Source: Mytilus galloprovincialis (taxonomy: Eukaryota; Mollusca; Bivalvia; Mytilida; Mytilidae). Taken from it: a stretch of DNA of 64,000 nucleotides. A program made the translations under genes and the position numbers. Within the stretch, counting starts at the first letter, position 1; the number at the start of each line of letters is the position of its first letter. Shown here piece by piece: positions 10,247 to 24,600 of the stretch. The notes beneath the pieces are model-generated. The model had not been told where the DNA came from and did no database searches. It saw nothing but the letters and a program-made list of their open reading frames with translations. The DNA lies in assembly GCF_965363235.1 (NCBI RefSeq), contig NC_134849.1:52088122-52152121 (forward strand). Direction: 5' to 3'.

Positions 10247-13200
10247 TGCCAGATAATTTGAAATTCTTCTTATGATCTGTGCGGGTTTAACAGGGGATCC
10301 AAATTCATAATATTAAAGTGTTTTATTGGAATTAGTTATTGCAGATTATGGTTTTCTTCTATTCTTAGTATCTTTTATATATTTATAAAATTCAGATAGT
10401 ACATTGGGATCCTTATTATTCATTTTATCTATGCAAATTAATTTGTTATTGTCATAATTATGTAAATTTTGAACATGATTTTAATATATTTTGCATCAAT
10501 TCCTCTCTTTTTAATAAAAGATGAACTTCATCCGCAACCTCACCCGAGGTGCACCTGAGACAAATTCGGTTTTGTCGAAGAGTACCCTGGTATCTGCAAG
10601 ATTCAATTTGCAATGTGTGAGCAGATATTCTTAATCTAGTAATACATTTTTCTTTGCTCAAATTGTCGCATTATTGACTAATAATATTCAAAACCAAAGT
10701 TGCACTTGAATGTTACATAAGTTCGTAGATTGCCATCTTCAGTATATCTAGCTGGTTTTTTTCCGCAATGCCCAGTGTAATTAAAATGTTGAATATTTTT
10801 TTTCTTGAATAAGGTATTCTATGCCTGACATTTTCCCCCTAAAATATTAATTGATCCATACCAAGAGGGCTTTTTTTGTTTCAAATAGCTTTTTAGAACA
10901 ATCACAAGCAGTTTTTCACAAAGGAAATGATGAGCCAATATTTTCTATATCAAAGTGCAGTGGAAAACGGCCTAATTCAGACAAAACTTCAAATTTTGTA
11001 CTTTTTCTATTAACACCTAAAATATATTTGCAGAGTAATATGAAGTTTTTACAAAGTATCCTAGAGTAAATTGTATTTTCCGATATATTTCTTTTTTTAA
11101 ACGTTCAGTAAAGGGATTAAAATATTCCCAATTCCACACCCATATAAAGGTATAGGCTTTATTTTATTGTTTGATCAAAAACATGAATTTCGTTTTTATA
11201 ACAGTAAGATTATGCACTACGCAAAACATCATTACATAGCTTGAAAAAGAACTTGACGCATTAAATTGGATACGGGTAACCCAAATATTTATAATTAGAT
11301 ACAATTTACATCATCAGTCGAATCAAAGATAGAATGCCGATTTATGTGTCCTCCATCGGAAAACGTTGCACATACACAAAAACTATTTACAGGAATTTTA
11401 GGAGATTCTGTGATCTTATCTGGAACAATTACAATATTATAATAGCCCTAGATCTTGTATTCAAAAACAGGACTGAACAGGATAGAAAAATTAATAACAT
11501 CATTCAATATGTTATAAGTACGGTTTCAATTCGCAAGATTTCTGATCAATCAAAACTGGAAATTTATTAATCATGTTAATAACCAGCTAAAACATCGGAA
11601 ATACGCTCATCATATTATTATACCAGGATTATAATTTTCTACGCCAAATCCGTGCGCTTTTCATCTACAAAAAGACTCATCAGTGACGCTAGAAAAAAAA
11701 GAAGAAAAAAAAAGTATAATACATGACACATGTTACGAAGTTGCAGAGGATTGGGGACCGAAAATTACAAAGGTATTGGAAAACTAGACCTACTATGACA
11801 TACTATGTATATTGTATGCATGTCAAAGAAAGCTGTCATCTGGTGACATAGCCTTGGTATTGCGTTGTCATCAACCATCAACTAAGCTATAGTTAGTTTT
11901 CTGGTTTGAATTATATTACATTTGCCGTATATATATATATATATATATATATGAGTCATGGACCAGAGTATGCTCATTGTTGTACGTGACCTGATATTTG
12001 CTATAACTTCTACGTCATTTGGTTAGGCTTTGATGGAGACTTTTATAACACATTATTCTCATGTTTACATCCATGCGTTTTACAAGTTACCTTACATGAT
12101 AGAAACAAGGAGAATTAGTGACTGTCATTAAGTAAGGGGCTTAAAATTACCTACTGTATTGAAATGCAGCATCCCTTAAATTTTTGTGGTATGTCAAGTT
12201 ATTAATGAGACTGACAACTCTCCACAAGAGACCAAAATGACCGGCACAGAAATTAACAACTATAGGTAATTGTACGACCTTCAACAATGAGTAAAGCCAA
12301 TACCGCATATCTAGAACTTGAAAATCTGACACATTATAGATTTAAAGAAGGGGTAACGGGGTTATCAAAGTAAGTCATCGCCTACTCCAAGTCCGGAGCC
12401 CGATTTTCTTTGGTTTTCTTTCTATTAAATCAGGATTTTCATTATTAATCGTTTTGTTATAAATCTGGCCGTTGAGTTTCTCCATTTGAATTGTTTCACA
12501 TAATGTTATATCTAAACCCCATCCCTGAACTTGTTTGTCATATTTGAGTCTTCATAAAACAGTCTTTAGAACTGAGGGAGTCAGACCCATGTCAGGCAAG
12601 GTTATGATGGTGTTTTTTACATACATTTATAATTGAACTCTAATGTTCTATTATTCTATATATTGCATTGTATTTCACTGTATTGCATTGTATAGTATAA
12701 AATTATTGTTTGATTGTATTGCTTGACCCTCATGGGTGTAATTTTGCAATAAAGATTATTATATAATAATTTCTTATTGTTGGTGAGTCTTACATTTGCT
12801 TACATACATGTCAATTAGAATAGTTATACAAATGTATATATTTCAATTGAAATCATACACCATCTCGTTATTTGTATAATATACAAAGTTATATTCGAGC
12901 TTCCACCGTTGCAATCGTACCACTCACTATAAAGGATGGATTTAAGCGAGCTATGACTTCTAGTATCGAAACTCCATAGCGAGTACGATGAATCAATGAT
13001 CACAAGAACGAATACAATTCTCGAAAAAGTTAGACTTTCATATCCTTAGTTAACTTAATTTTGAGCATTAAATATTATTGGCAAATTAAGATGGACGAAT
13101 CCTCCCCGTAGTCAACTGTTATATGATGTTTTCTGTGATCGCGACGAATTTTCAGTTTAAAGGGGCACTAGCGGTCAACTTCATGTTCACCGATTTAAGT

Positions 13201-13587
13201 CAAATTCCATATTTGATTTATAACAATGTAAAAATTAATCCAAATTATAAAAAAGTCTAAAATAATTAATTTACAGGGCATGCCGGCCTCGATAATATGT
13301 GCATGTAGCTTCGTTTCGGGTGTATTTTAGTCTAGACTCTAGACGTCGAGTTGACCTCCGATTTGTTCATTATAAGCGGTATAAACATAAACATATTTTT
13401 AATATAAAGATATTGCGAACTTGTGCAATTAGATTTTGCTAGTTTAATTTCATATCATAAATTAAAATACATGATTGCTTGTTAATTTTTCCAGCAGCAA
13501 CTATTTCATGCTTATGCATAAATGCAGGACGAAAGGTCAATTTCAATTTGACATGAACTCTGATTTGTACTACGCTAAAGCGATATA
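10247..13587. repeat. Array unit 2
   Basis: Second unit, 3341 bp. It shares with unit 3 a ~28 bp deletion in the TTGTA-rich part of the LINE 3' end, and the variants 'aatacgctcatc', 'gtatgcatgtcaaag' and 'ttgtattttccg'. It alone lacks the 'gtctcattggcaa' segment near 12040. Confidence 0.9.
10458..11150 (-). pseudogene. LINE ORF2 C-terminal fragment (unit 2)
   Basis: Counterpart of the fragment at 7075-7770. The 67-codon C-terminal frame at 10458-10661 is identical at protein level to that of unit 1. Confidence 0.85.
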
Positions 13588-16500
13588 TGCCAGATAATTT
13601 GAAATTCTTCTTATGATCTGTGCGGGTTTAACAGGGGATCCAAATTCATAATATTAAAGTGTTTTATTGGAATTAGTTATTGCAGATTATGTTTTTCTTC
13701 TATTCTTAGTATCTTTTATATATTTATAAAATTCAGATAGTACATTGGGATCCTTATTATTCATTTTATCTATGCAAATTAATTTGTTATTGTCATAATT
13801 ATGTAAATTTTGAACATGATTTTAATATATTTTGCATCAATTCGTCTCTTTTTAATAAAAGATGAACTTCATCCGCAACCTCACCCGAGGTGCACCTGAG
13901 ACAAATTCGGTTTTGTCGAAGAGTACCCTGGTATCTGCAAGATTCAATTTGCAATGTGTGAGGAGATATTCTTAATCTAGTAATACATTTTTCTTTGCTC
14001 AAATTGTCGCATTATTGACTAATAATATTCAAAACCAAAGTTGCACTTGAATGTTACATAAGTTCGTAGATTGCCATCTTCAGTATATCTAGCTGGTTTT
14101 TTTCCGCAATGCCCAGTGTAATTAAAATGTTGAATATTTTTTTTCTTGAATAAGGTATTCTATGCCTGACATTTTCCCCCTAAAATATTAATTGATCCAT
14201 ACCAAGAGGGCTTTTTTTGTTTCAAATAGCTTTTTAGAACAATCACAAGCAGTTTTTCACAAAGGAAATGATGAGCCAATATTTTCTATATCAAAGTGCA
14301 GTGGAAAACGGCCTAATTCAGACAAAACTTCAAATTTTGTACTTTTTCTATTAACACCTAAAATATATTTGCAGAGTAATATGAAGTTTTTACAAAGTAT
14401 CCTAGAGTAAATTGTATTTTCCGATATATTTCTTTTTTTAAACGTTCAGTAAAGGGATTAAAATATTCCCAATTCCACACCCATATAAAGGTATAGGCTT
14501 TATTTTATTGTTTGATCAAAAACATGAATTTCGTTTTTATAACAGTAAGATTATGCACTACGCAAAACATCATTACATAGCTTGAAAAAGAACTTGACGC
14601 ATTAAATTGGATACGGGTAACCCAATATTTATAATTAGATACAATTTACATCATCAGTCGAATCAAAGATAGAATGCCGATTTATGTGTCCTCCATCGGA
14701 AAACGTTGCACATACACAAAAACTATTTACAGGAATTTTAGGAGATTCTGTGATCTTATCTGGAACAATTACAATATTATAATAGCCCTAGATCTTGTAT
14801 TCAAAAACAGGACTGAACAGGATAGAAAAATTAATAACATCATTCAATATGTTATAAGTACGGTTTCAATTCGCAAGATTTCTGATCAATCAAAACTGGA
14901 AATTTATTAATCATGTTAATAACCAGCTAAAACATCGGAAATACGCTCATCATATTATTATACCAGGATTATAATTTTCTACGCCAAATCCGTGCGCTTT
15001 TCATCTACAAAAAGACTCATCAGTGACGCTAGAAAAAAAAGAAGAAAAAAAAAAGTATAATACATGACACATGTTACGAAGTTGCAGAGGATTGGGGACC
15101 GAAAATTACAAAGGTATTGGAAAACTAGACCTACTATGACATACTATGTATATTGTATGCATGTCAAAGAAAGCTGTCATCTGGTGACATAGCCTTGGTA
15201 TTGCGTTGTCATCAACCATCAACTAAGCTATAGTTAGTTTTCTGGTTTGAATTATATTACATTTGCCGTATATATATATATATATATGAGTCATGGACCA
15301 GAGTATGCTCATTGTTGTACGTGACCTGATATTTGCTATAACTTCTACGTCATTTGGTTAGGCTTTGATGGAGACTTGTCTCATTGGCAATTATAACACA
15401 TTATTCTCATGTTTACATCCATGCGTTTTACAAGTTACCTTACATGATAGAAACAAGGAGAATTAGTGACTGTCATTAAGTAAGGGGCTTAAAATTACCT
15501 ACTGTATTGAAATGCAGCATCCCTTAAATTTTTGTGGTATGTCAAGTTATTAATGAGACTGACAACTCTCCACAAGAGACCAAAATGACCGGCACAGAAA
15601 TTAACAACTATAGGTAATTGTACGACCTTCAACAATGAGTAAAGCCAATACCGCATATCTAGAACTTGAAAATCTGACACATTATAGATTTAAAGAAGGG
15701 GTAACGGGGTTATCAAAGTAAGTCATCGCCTACTCCAAGTCCGGAGCCCGATTTTCTTTGGTTTTCTTTCTATTAAATCAGGATTTTCATTATTAATCGT
15801 TTTGTTATAAATCTGGCCGTTGAGTTTCTCCATTTGAATTGTTTCACATAATGTTATATCTAAACCCCATCCCTGAACTTGTTTGTCATATTTGAGTCTT
15901 CATAAAACAGTCTTTAGAACTGAGGGAGTCAGACCCATGTCAGGCAAGGTTATGATGGTGTTTTTTACATACATTTATAATTGAACTCTAATGTTCTATT
16001 ATTCTATATATTGCATTGTATTTCACTGTATTGCATTGTATAGTATAAAATTATTGTTTGATTGTATTGCTTGACCCTCATGGGTGTAATTTTGCAATAA
16101 AGATTATTATATAATAATTTCTTATTGTTGGTGAGTCTTACATTTGCTTACGTACATGTCAATTAGAATAGTTATACAAATGTATATATTTCAATTGAAA
16201 TCATACACCATCTCGTTATTTGTATAATATACAAAGTTATATTCGAGCTTCCACCGTTGCAATCGTACCACTCACTATAAAGGATGGATTTAAGCGAGCT
16301 ATGACTTCTAGTATCGAAACTCCATAGCGAGTACGATGAATCAATGATCACAAGAACGAATACAATTCTCGAAAAAGTTAGACTTTCATATCCTTAGTTA
16401 ACTTAATTTTGAGCATTAAATATTATTGGCAAATTAAGATGGACGAATCCTCCCCGTAGTCAACTGTTATATGATGTTTTCTGTGATCGCGACGAATTTT

Positions 16501-16935
16501 CAGTTTAAAGGGGCACTAGCGGTCAACTTCATGTTCACCGATTTAAGTCAAATTCCATATTTGATTTATAACAATGTAAAAATTAATCCAAATTATAAAA
16601 AAGTCTAAAATAATTAATTTACAGGGCATGCCGGCCTCGATAATATGTGCATGTAGCTTCGTTTCGGGTGTATTTTAGTCTAGACTCTAGACGTCGAGTT
16701 GACCTCCGATTTGTTCATTATAAGCGGTATAAACATAAACATATTTTTAATATAAAGATATTGCGAACTTGTGCAATTAGATTTTGCTAGTTTAATTTCA
16801 TATCATAAATTAAAATACATGATTGCTTGTTAATTTTTCCAGCAGCAACTATTTCATGCTTATGCATAAATGCAGGACGAAAGGTCAATTTCAATTTGAC
16901 ATGAACTCTGATTTGTACTACGCTAAAGCGATATA
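13588..16935. repeat. Array unit 3
   Basis: Third unit, 3348 bp. It carries the unit 2 variants listed above but keeps the 'gtctcattggcaa' segment that unit 2 lost. It also has the shortest TA run. Confidence 0.9.
13799..14491 (-). pseudogene. LINE ORF2 C-terminal fragment (unit 3)
   Basis: Counterpart of 7075-7770, with two residue changes in the C-terminal frame (RISP for RISA; KRDE for KREE). Confidence 0.85.
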
Positions 16936-19900
16936 TGCCAGATAATTTGAAATTCTTCTTATGATCTGTGCGGGTTTAACAGGGGATCCAAATTCATAAT
17001 ATTAAAGTGTTTTATTGGAATTAGTTATTGCAGATTATGTTTTTCTTCTATTCTTAGTATCTTTTATATATTTATAAAATTCAGATAGTACATTGGGATC
17101 CTTATTATTCATTTTATCTATGCAAATTAATTTGTTATTGTCATAATTATGTAAATTTTGAACATGATTTTAATATATTTTGCATCAATTCGTCTCTTTT
17201 TAATAAAAGATGAACTTCATCCGCAACCTCACCCGAGGTGCACCTGAGACAAATTCGGTTTTGTCGAAGAGTACCCTGGTATCTGCAAGATTCAATTTGC
17301 AATGTGTGAGCAGATATTCTTAATCTAGTAATACATTTTTCTTTGCTCAAATTGTCGCATTATTGACTAATAATATTCAAAACCAAAGTTGCACTTGAAT
17401 GTTACATAAGTTCGTAGATTGCCATTTTCAGTATATCTAGCTGGTTTTTTTCCGCAAAGCCCAGTGTAATTAAAACGTTGAATATTTTTTTCTTGAATAA
17501 GGTATTCTATGCCTGACATTTTCCCCCTAAAATATTAATTGATCCATACCAAGAGGGCTTTTTTTGTTTCAAATAGCTTTTTAGAACAATCACAAGCAGT
17601 TTTTCACAAAGGAAATGATGAGCCAATATTTTCAATATCAAAGTGCAGTGGAAAACGGCCTAATTCAGACAAAACTTCAAATTTTGTACTTTTTCTATTA
17701 ACACCTAAAATATATTTGCAGAGTAATATGAAGTTTTTACAAAGTATCCTAGAGTAAATTGTATCTTCCGATATATTTCTTTTTTTAAACGTTCAGTAAA
17801 GGGATTAAAATATTCCCAATTCCACACCCATATAAAGGTATAGGCTTTATTTTATTGTTTGATCAAAAACATGAATTTCGTTTTTATAACAGTAAGATTA
17901 TGCACTACGCAAAACATCATTACATAGCTTGAAAAAGAACTTGACGCATTAAATTGGATACGGGTAACCCAAATATTTATAATTAGATACAATTTACATC
18001 ATCAGTCGAATCAAAGATAGAATGCCGATTTATGTGTCCTCCATCGGAAAACGTTGCACATACACAAAAACTATTTACAGGAATTTTAGGAGATTCTGTG
18101 ATCTTATCTGGAACAATTACAATATTATAATAGCCCTAGATCTTGTATTCAAAAACAGGACTGAACAGGATAGAAAAATTAATAACATCATTCAATATGT
18201 TATAAGTACGGTTTCAATTCGCAAGATTTCTGATCAATCAAAACTGGAAATTTATTAATCATGTTAATAACCAGTTAAAACATCGGAAATACACTCATCA
18301 TATTATTATACCAGGATTATAATTTTCTACGCCAAATCCGTGCGCTTTTCATCTACAAAAAGACTCATCAGTGACGCTAGAAAAAAAAGAAGAAAAAAAA
18401 AGTATAATACATGACACATGTTACGAAGTTGCAGAGGATTGGGGACCGAAAGTTACAAAGGTATTGGAAAACTAGACCTACTATGACATACTATGTATAT
18501 TGTATGCACGTCAAAGAAAGCTGTCATCTGGTGACATAGCCTTGGTATTGCGTTGTCATCAACCATCAACTAAGCTATAGTTAGTTTTCTGGTTTGAATT
18601 ATATTACATTTGCCGTATATATATATATATATATATATGAGTCATGGACCAGAGTATGCTCATTGTTGTACGTGACCTGATATTTGCTATAACTTCTACG
18701 TCATTTGGTTAGGCTTTGATGGAGACTTGTCTCATTGGCAATTATAACACATTATTCTCATGTTTACATCCATGCGTTTTACAAGTTACCTTACATGATA
18801 GAAACAAGGAGAATTAGTGACTGTCATTAAGTAAGGGGCTTAAAATTACCTACTGTATTGAAATGCAGCATCCCTTAAATTTTTGTGGTATGTCAAGTTA
18901 TTAATGAGACTGACAACTCTCCACAAGAGACCAAAATGACCGGCACAGAAATTAACAACTATAGGTAATTGTACGACCTTCAACAATGAGTAAAGCCAAT
19001 ACCGCATATCTAGAACTTGAAAATCTGACACATTATAGATTTAAAGAAGGCGTAACGGGGTTATCAAAGTAAGTCATCGCCTACTCCAAGTCCGGAGCCC
19101 GATTTTCTTTGGTTTTCTTTCTATTAAATCAGGATTTTCATTATTAATCGTTTTGTTATAAATCTGGCCGTTGAGTTTCTCCATTTGAATTGTTTCACAT
19201 AATGTTATATCTAAACCCCATCCCTGAACTTGTTTGTCATATTTGAGTCTTCATAAAACAGTCTTTAGAACTGAGGGAGTCAGACCTATGTCAGGCAAGG
19301 TTATGATGGTGTTTTTTACATACATTTATAATTGAACTCTAATGTTCTATTATTCTATATATTGTATTGTATTATTTTGTATTTCATTGTATTGCATTAT
19401 ATTTCACTGTATTGCATTGTATAGTATAAAATTATTGTTTGATTGTATTGCTTGACCCTCATGGGTGTAATTTTGCAATAAAGATTATTATATAATAATT
19501 TCTTATTGTTGGTGAGTCTTACATTTGCTTACATACATGTCAATTAGAATAGTTATACAAATGTATATATCTTAATTGAAATCATACACCATCTCGTTAT
19601 TTGTATAATATACAAAGTTGTATTCGAGCATCCACCGTTGCAATCGTACCACTCACTATAAAGGATGGATTTAAGCGAGCTATGACTTCTAGTATCGAAA
19701 CTCCATAGCGAGTACGATGAATCAATGATCACAAGAACGAATACAATTCTCGAAAAAGTTAGACTTTCATATCCTTAGTTAACTTAATTTTGAGCATTAA
19801 ATATTATTGGCAAATTAAGATGGACGAATCCTCCCCGTAGTCAACTGTTATATGATTTTTTCTGTGATCGCGACGAATTTTCAGTTTAAAGGGGCACTAG

Positions 19901-20320
19901 CGGTCAACTTCATGTTTACCGATTTAAGTCAAATTCCATATTTGATTTATAACAATGTAAAAATTAATCCAAATTATAAAAAAAGTCTAAAATAATTAAT
20001 TTACAGGGCATGCCGGCCTCGATAATATGTGCATGTAGCTTCGTTTCGGGTGTATTTTAGTCTAGACTCTAGACGTCGAGTTGACCTCCGATTTGTTCAT
20101 TATAAGCGATATAAACATAAACATATTTTTAATATAAAGATATTGCGAACTTGTGCAATTAGATTTTGCTAGTTTAATTTCATATCATAAATTAAAATAC
20201 ATGATTGCATGTTAATTTTTCCAGCAGCAACTATTTCATGCTTATGCATAAATGCAGGACGAAAGGTAAATTTCAATTTGACATGAACTCTGATTTGTAC
20301 TACGGTAAAGAGATATATGC
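16936..20320. repeat. Array unit 4
   Basis: Fourth unit, 3385 bp. It is mosaic: it has the 'gtaacgg' insertion and 'gattctgtgatc' of units 2-3, but the long LINE 3' stretch, 'aatacactcatc', 'gtatgcacgtcaaag' and 'ttgtatcttccg' of unit 1. Its final ~150 bp carry private changes ('tacggtaaagagatat'), as expected at the outer edge of an array. Confidence 0.9.
17147..17838 (-). pseudogene. LINE ORF2 C-terminal fragment (unit 4)
   Basis: Counterpart of 7075-7770. The C-terminal frame combines RISA (as in units 1 and 2) with KRDE (as in unit 3). Confidence 0.85.
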
Positions 20321-21476
20321 TAGTAAGCAACCTGCTTACGTTCGAGTTCATAAGTTACAGTCAAAACATAATATCCACCTTCGACACATGATTCTTGTAA
20401 ATAATGTTTGTTCTTACTCATGTATGTCGTGCCGTGCTTAGTAAAAAGAATCTTTTTATTTTGAAGGCTTTGGTTTAACTCAGCTTTTTGACCTATCACA
20501 TTGGACCCCTCTGGCATAATACTTACATCTGAAAATAGTTACATATAATTGTATTCTTAATAACTATATCTATCGCTAATAATATTATACTGAAGGCCAG
20601 GAAATATAAGAATCAGTATGTACATATTTAATTTTGATATTGGAATTCAAACAAACTCATAACATGTTTTAATTAAGGAATTTCTACCACACAAGCGACA
20701 ATTTAAACACATTTAGAAGAAGCATACATAGTCTTTACTTTTAATGATAATCGCTGTCACACAGAAAAAAATCACGAAAAACCCTCAAAATTAAAAAAAA
20801 GGGAAACGTACTAAGAGAACTATATTTTATAAAATAATGACAATGAAGACAAAAACAACAAAGATTTAAAGAAGAAATGAGAATTCTGAAAAAATAAAAC
20901 AAATACTAGTTATGCTGTGAAAAAAACACAAAGAAGAATGTAGTCAAAAACAAGGTGACATAAGGGACGACATCAACAGTTCAATGTAGGTTAAAAAACT
21001 TAATTCATATAGGTTTTTCACTGACCCCTCTATCCCCCTCATAAACTTAATTTGGGAAAAATTGATTTACCAATAGGGATATACATGTATGTAAAAATCG
21101 ATCTTAGATATACAAAACTTGCAGAATTTTAACCCCCACCCCCAAACTATTTGATTTAAGTTTTTTTTATCCTACATCGATCTTTTGATGTCGTCCTTAA
21201 TGTAAAGAGGCAATCATACAAAAATAAAAGATTAATAAACCAGAATGATAGACACATTGATATCACTGTTTTTTTACTTTGTCTTAATTCAGATCTCAAT
21301 GATATTAAATGAATGGCCTCAAGACTCTACTCAGAGGTATATAAATGGTCACTTGATCTCGCGATTATACAAATTTTGAGTATGATCATTGTTTTCTCAG
21401 ACGCATACATCATCTAATTAAATTGGATTTGGTGTTTCGAATACAAATTTTATACTTCGAGTACTGAGTAAAGTTT
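20321..21476. other. Non-coding stretch right of the array
   Basis: No gene is supported. A frame running from 20205 to 20441 crosses the array edge. It is short and unlike any family I know. A-rich tracts are frequent. Confidence 0.4.
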
Positions 21477-21479
21477 TAG

Positions 21480-21632
21480 GCTTCTCCAATTCAGCAATCT
21501 CCCCTGAAAAGACATGCAGTCGCCCAGTTAGACTTCTCCAATTCAGCAATCTTCCCTGACAAGACAGTCGCCTGTTTAACCTCTCCAATTCAGCAGTCTC
21601 CCATGACAAGACAGTCGCCCGTTTAGACTTTG
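21480..21632. repeat. Three-copy ~50 bp tandem repeat
   Basis: The core 'ctccaattcagcaatct' plus 'agacagtcgcc' occurs three times with a period near 50 bp. In the - frame it yields a repeating AELE peptide, which is a by-product of the repeat. Confidence 0.8.
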
Positions 21633-24600
21633 CAGTATTTATAAACATGCTGTCATGTTCGATTAGAATATATATCACCGTTAAATCCGATATATTGTGT
21701 ATAGCAAACGTTTCACGCTTTCTTTTTTATCAAGGAAAAATCTTTGGGTTGTCCAGTTGAGTTACTTTCTGCAAGGCAACATCAAGACATTTATCCAGCA
21801 AACCATCATTTCTAGTGACGGTCAAAATTTTACGCCTTTATCTGTGTAGTCCATATTTCATAGCTATACCTAGAATATATTGTTGATTTGTTCTCGCCCT
21901 GAATATGCAAAAAAAAAAAAAAAAAATGCAACGAAACATTAAGCATGTTAAGCAAGCGACAGTATGGATCGATGAAAACTGCATACAAAAATTGCCGAAC
22001 TGCTCTTTATGTATATAAACATATTAAGTATAATCAAGAGTCAGCTGGTTCCCTGTCAGTGCAGATATGAAGAAACTCAACAAAATATGCAAATATTTCT
22101 CATTTTATAATTATTCACACATTTCAGTTATTATTTAATTATTGCACAGTATGCCTAGTTTCATAGTATAAAAATAGATGCATCAAAAGGAATGAACTAT
22201 ACTTACCTGTAGTATGAAAAAGGTACTTTTTTTATATGTTCTTAAAGGTAGACCATTCATAGGTATAGGTTGCACTTTGTAAATATAACTATTTCTTAAA
22301 CCACGCCTCTTTTGGGGAGATTTAGAATATTCATAAAAAAAATAATTTTGTTTACATACTGGTTCCCAGTTATGATCTCTGTGTTCCATCTCATAGAGAC
22401 ATGTACATAACTTGGGAATGGTACCAGTAAATATACATGTGCAATTTGTTTCTATTGAAATCTGTGGTAACCTTTCATTCGAGGTAGGGGTAGTTAAAAA
22501 AATTAGTGTTAGTTTAATCTGTGAGAAGTTTGTAGTGCATATAAACTTTCAATTCTAGTAGGATAAGATTTTATCCAAAACTTCATAGTAAAGTGGTACA
22601 GTTTTAGCCGTAAAAGGAGCTCCTTTGGGAAATTGCATTGTCAATATTTACAGAAATGCAACCTGTATAGGGTGAAAAAAGAGAACATTCTTAACTTTGC
22701 TTTATCTCACAGATTTTAAAGAAATTAACTCAAATATGAAGTTTTATAAATATTTCATAAAGATTGATAGAATCCTGGGCCTCATATATGATGACTCAGC
22801 ATAAATTTACAGTTTACAGTATGCATAGTTTACTTAAAGTCCTGAATACAAAATTAATTCATAATATTTGCATATATGTAAGTTAAATTATTAAGAAGTC
22901 TTCGCAGTCATTGAAACTCATCGATCCTCCCTGAATGTTATTTATGGGGTGTTTGTGTCCTGTTGATAGCCCAAAAGTAAGCAGTAACACCTACATCTGT
23001 TTTTTGTCACCACGGCATAAAAAATACAAGCTAGAAAGACAAAAGTATCTCAACAAAACTTACAATAGTGTGATCTATCCTGAATATGTACTTAATATTC
23101 ATAATTGCTAGAAACAGCAGCCTAATTAAGGAAACTTCAGGCCCCAAGGTAAAAAAAAAACAACATAGAAATTTTTGCCTACCCCCTGGGTCATAAAACA
23201 AATAATTTAACTTGTAAATGCTATGATTTTATGATTTTAAAGTTCTTGATATAGAACAAAATAACTATGCTTTAGAGTTATGCAAACATCAGACTTCTAG
23301 TATATATATTAGCTAAAATGTGCCAGATATATGGTTACAGATTATACTGTTGTGACAATAATTCTAAATTTGAGGCAGAAAAAGTGAACTTTAATTGACA
23401 AATAGGCATACAGTAAGATGTGGACTGGAGACAGATGCAGGATTGGAGATTTATATAATCTTGAATGTTGTGTAATGATTGACTGCTAAACACATTTACA
23501 TTTATAGTATTCTGATATGATTTCAATATGTTATCGAAACAGTTTAAAACAGATTCTAGGCATTTTAAATCAGAAAATATGCAAATAAGGTTAACTGGAA
23601 ACAATTTAAGTCTCGTTTTCAAATTCTTTAAAAAAAAATGAAACAGGGGAGGGGGTATAAAATGTACAGTAAAGAAAAACTTCGAATATACACAGTGATT
23701 TCTGTAAGGCTATAATTCTGATTAATGAGTATTTATGTGAGAAAATTTTATTTTATAGAGAGTTTTCTATTTGAATAAATGTTTATTGCATAAGTTTCCA
23801 GAGATAGATTTTTTTTTATACTATGCTATTTTCAGTGTCTTTTTGTCACAGTGCTATTTTTCAAGCTACGAGTCGTTGAAAATTGTCTAAATTTGCTTCG
23901 AATGATTATGCAAAAACATATTGTGTGCATAAAAAAATCTATGAGATAGAATTTTGAAATAAATTGGGAGAAGATAAAAAGAAAATAATAGGTCACCGAA
24001 CTTGTTTTCTTGCTAAAAGTAAAAATGTCTCCATCCAACCAGTATAATTCGTTACTAAAAGAGTTATTTCCCCTTATATGGCTCAGTTGGGGAAAAAAAG
24101 ATTCTAAAACACAAATGTTTGGTATTTGGTTTAGATCTAATATTTTGGATAATGCAATAATTCAGCAAGTTTTCTTCATATAAATAAACAGTCTAACCAA
24201 ACAAATTGCACATCTGTCTACAAATTAGGTTTGGTCATATAACTAGACTGATTGTGTACTGCGATAGTACAATCCAAGATGGCGGTATGTATACCATCAA
24301 TCTACCTTAAACTAGGAATCAGAAGTCGGTTGCAAAAAGAAACTTACGACTAAGATTGGTCTTAAGTCAAGAACAAATCAGTATACTTACAATCAATCTT
24401 AGTTGTATTTTTTTTGTGAAATCGACTCCAGGTGTTCTATACAGTCCTTAACCATCGATTTGAAAGAGTTCTAATTATTTTGACTGGTCATAAATTTCGT
24501 GCTCATTCCGGATAAGTAGTAACCATACTAACTTTAACTTGTGCATCCTTCCATTTTCCCTGAGATTTTTTCCTAATGATCCATATTAAGAACGTGTAAT

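Larger units (their letters stand above)
6864..20320. repeat. Four-unit tandem array, ~3.35 kb period
   Basis: Four head-to-tail units begin at 6864, 10247, 13588 and 16936, with lengths 3383, 3341, 3348 and 3385. By eye they are nearly identical, differing by scattered substitutions, A-run and TA-run lengths and a few indels. Each unit starts 'tgccagataatttgaaattc' and ends 'agcgatata' or similar. The flanks share only TGC: left flank '..cggTGC', last unit end '..atataTGC' before 'tagtaagc'. Each unit carries, in order, a LINE ORF2 fragment (-), an open frame of 78 codons (+), a dispersed element, a (TA)n run, an M1-type repeat, a LINE 3' end (+) and about 800 bp with no recognised content. 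Assembly duplication is possible. Confidence 0.95.

Noticed and set aside
23335..23622. 95-codon - strand gene
   Set aside because: No motif, signal peptide or splice partner was found, and its length is possible by chance in AT-rich DNA.
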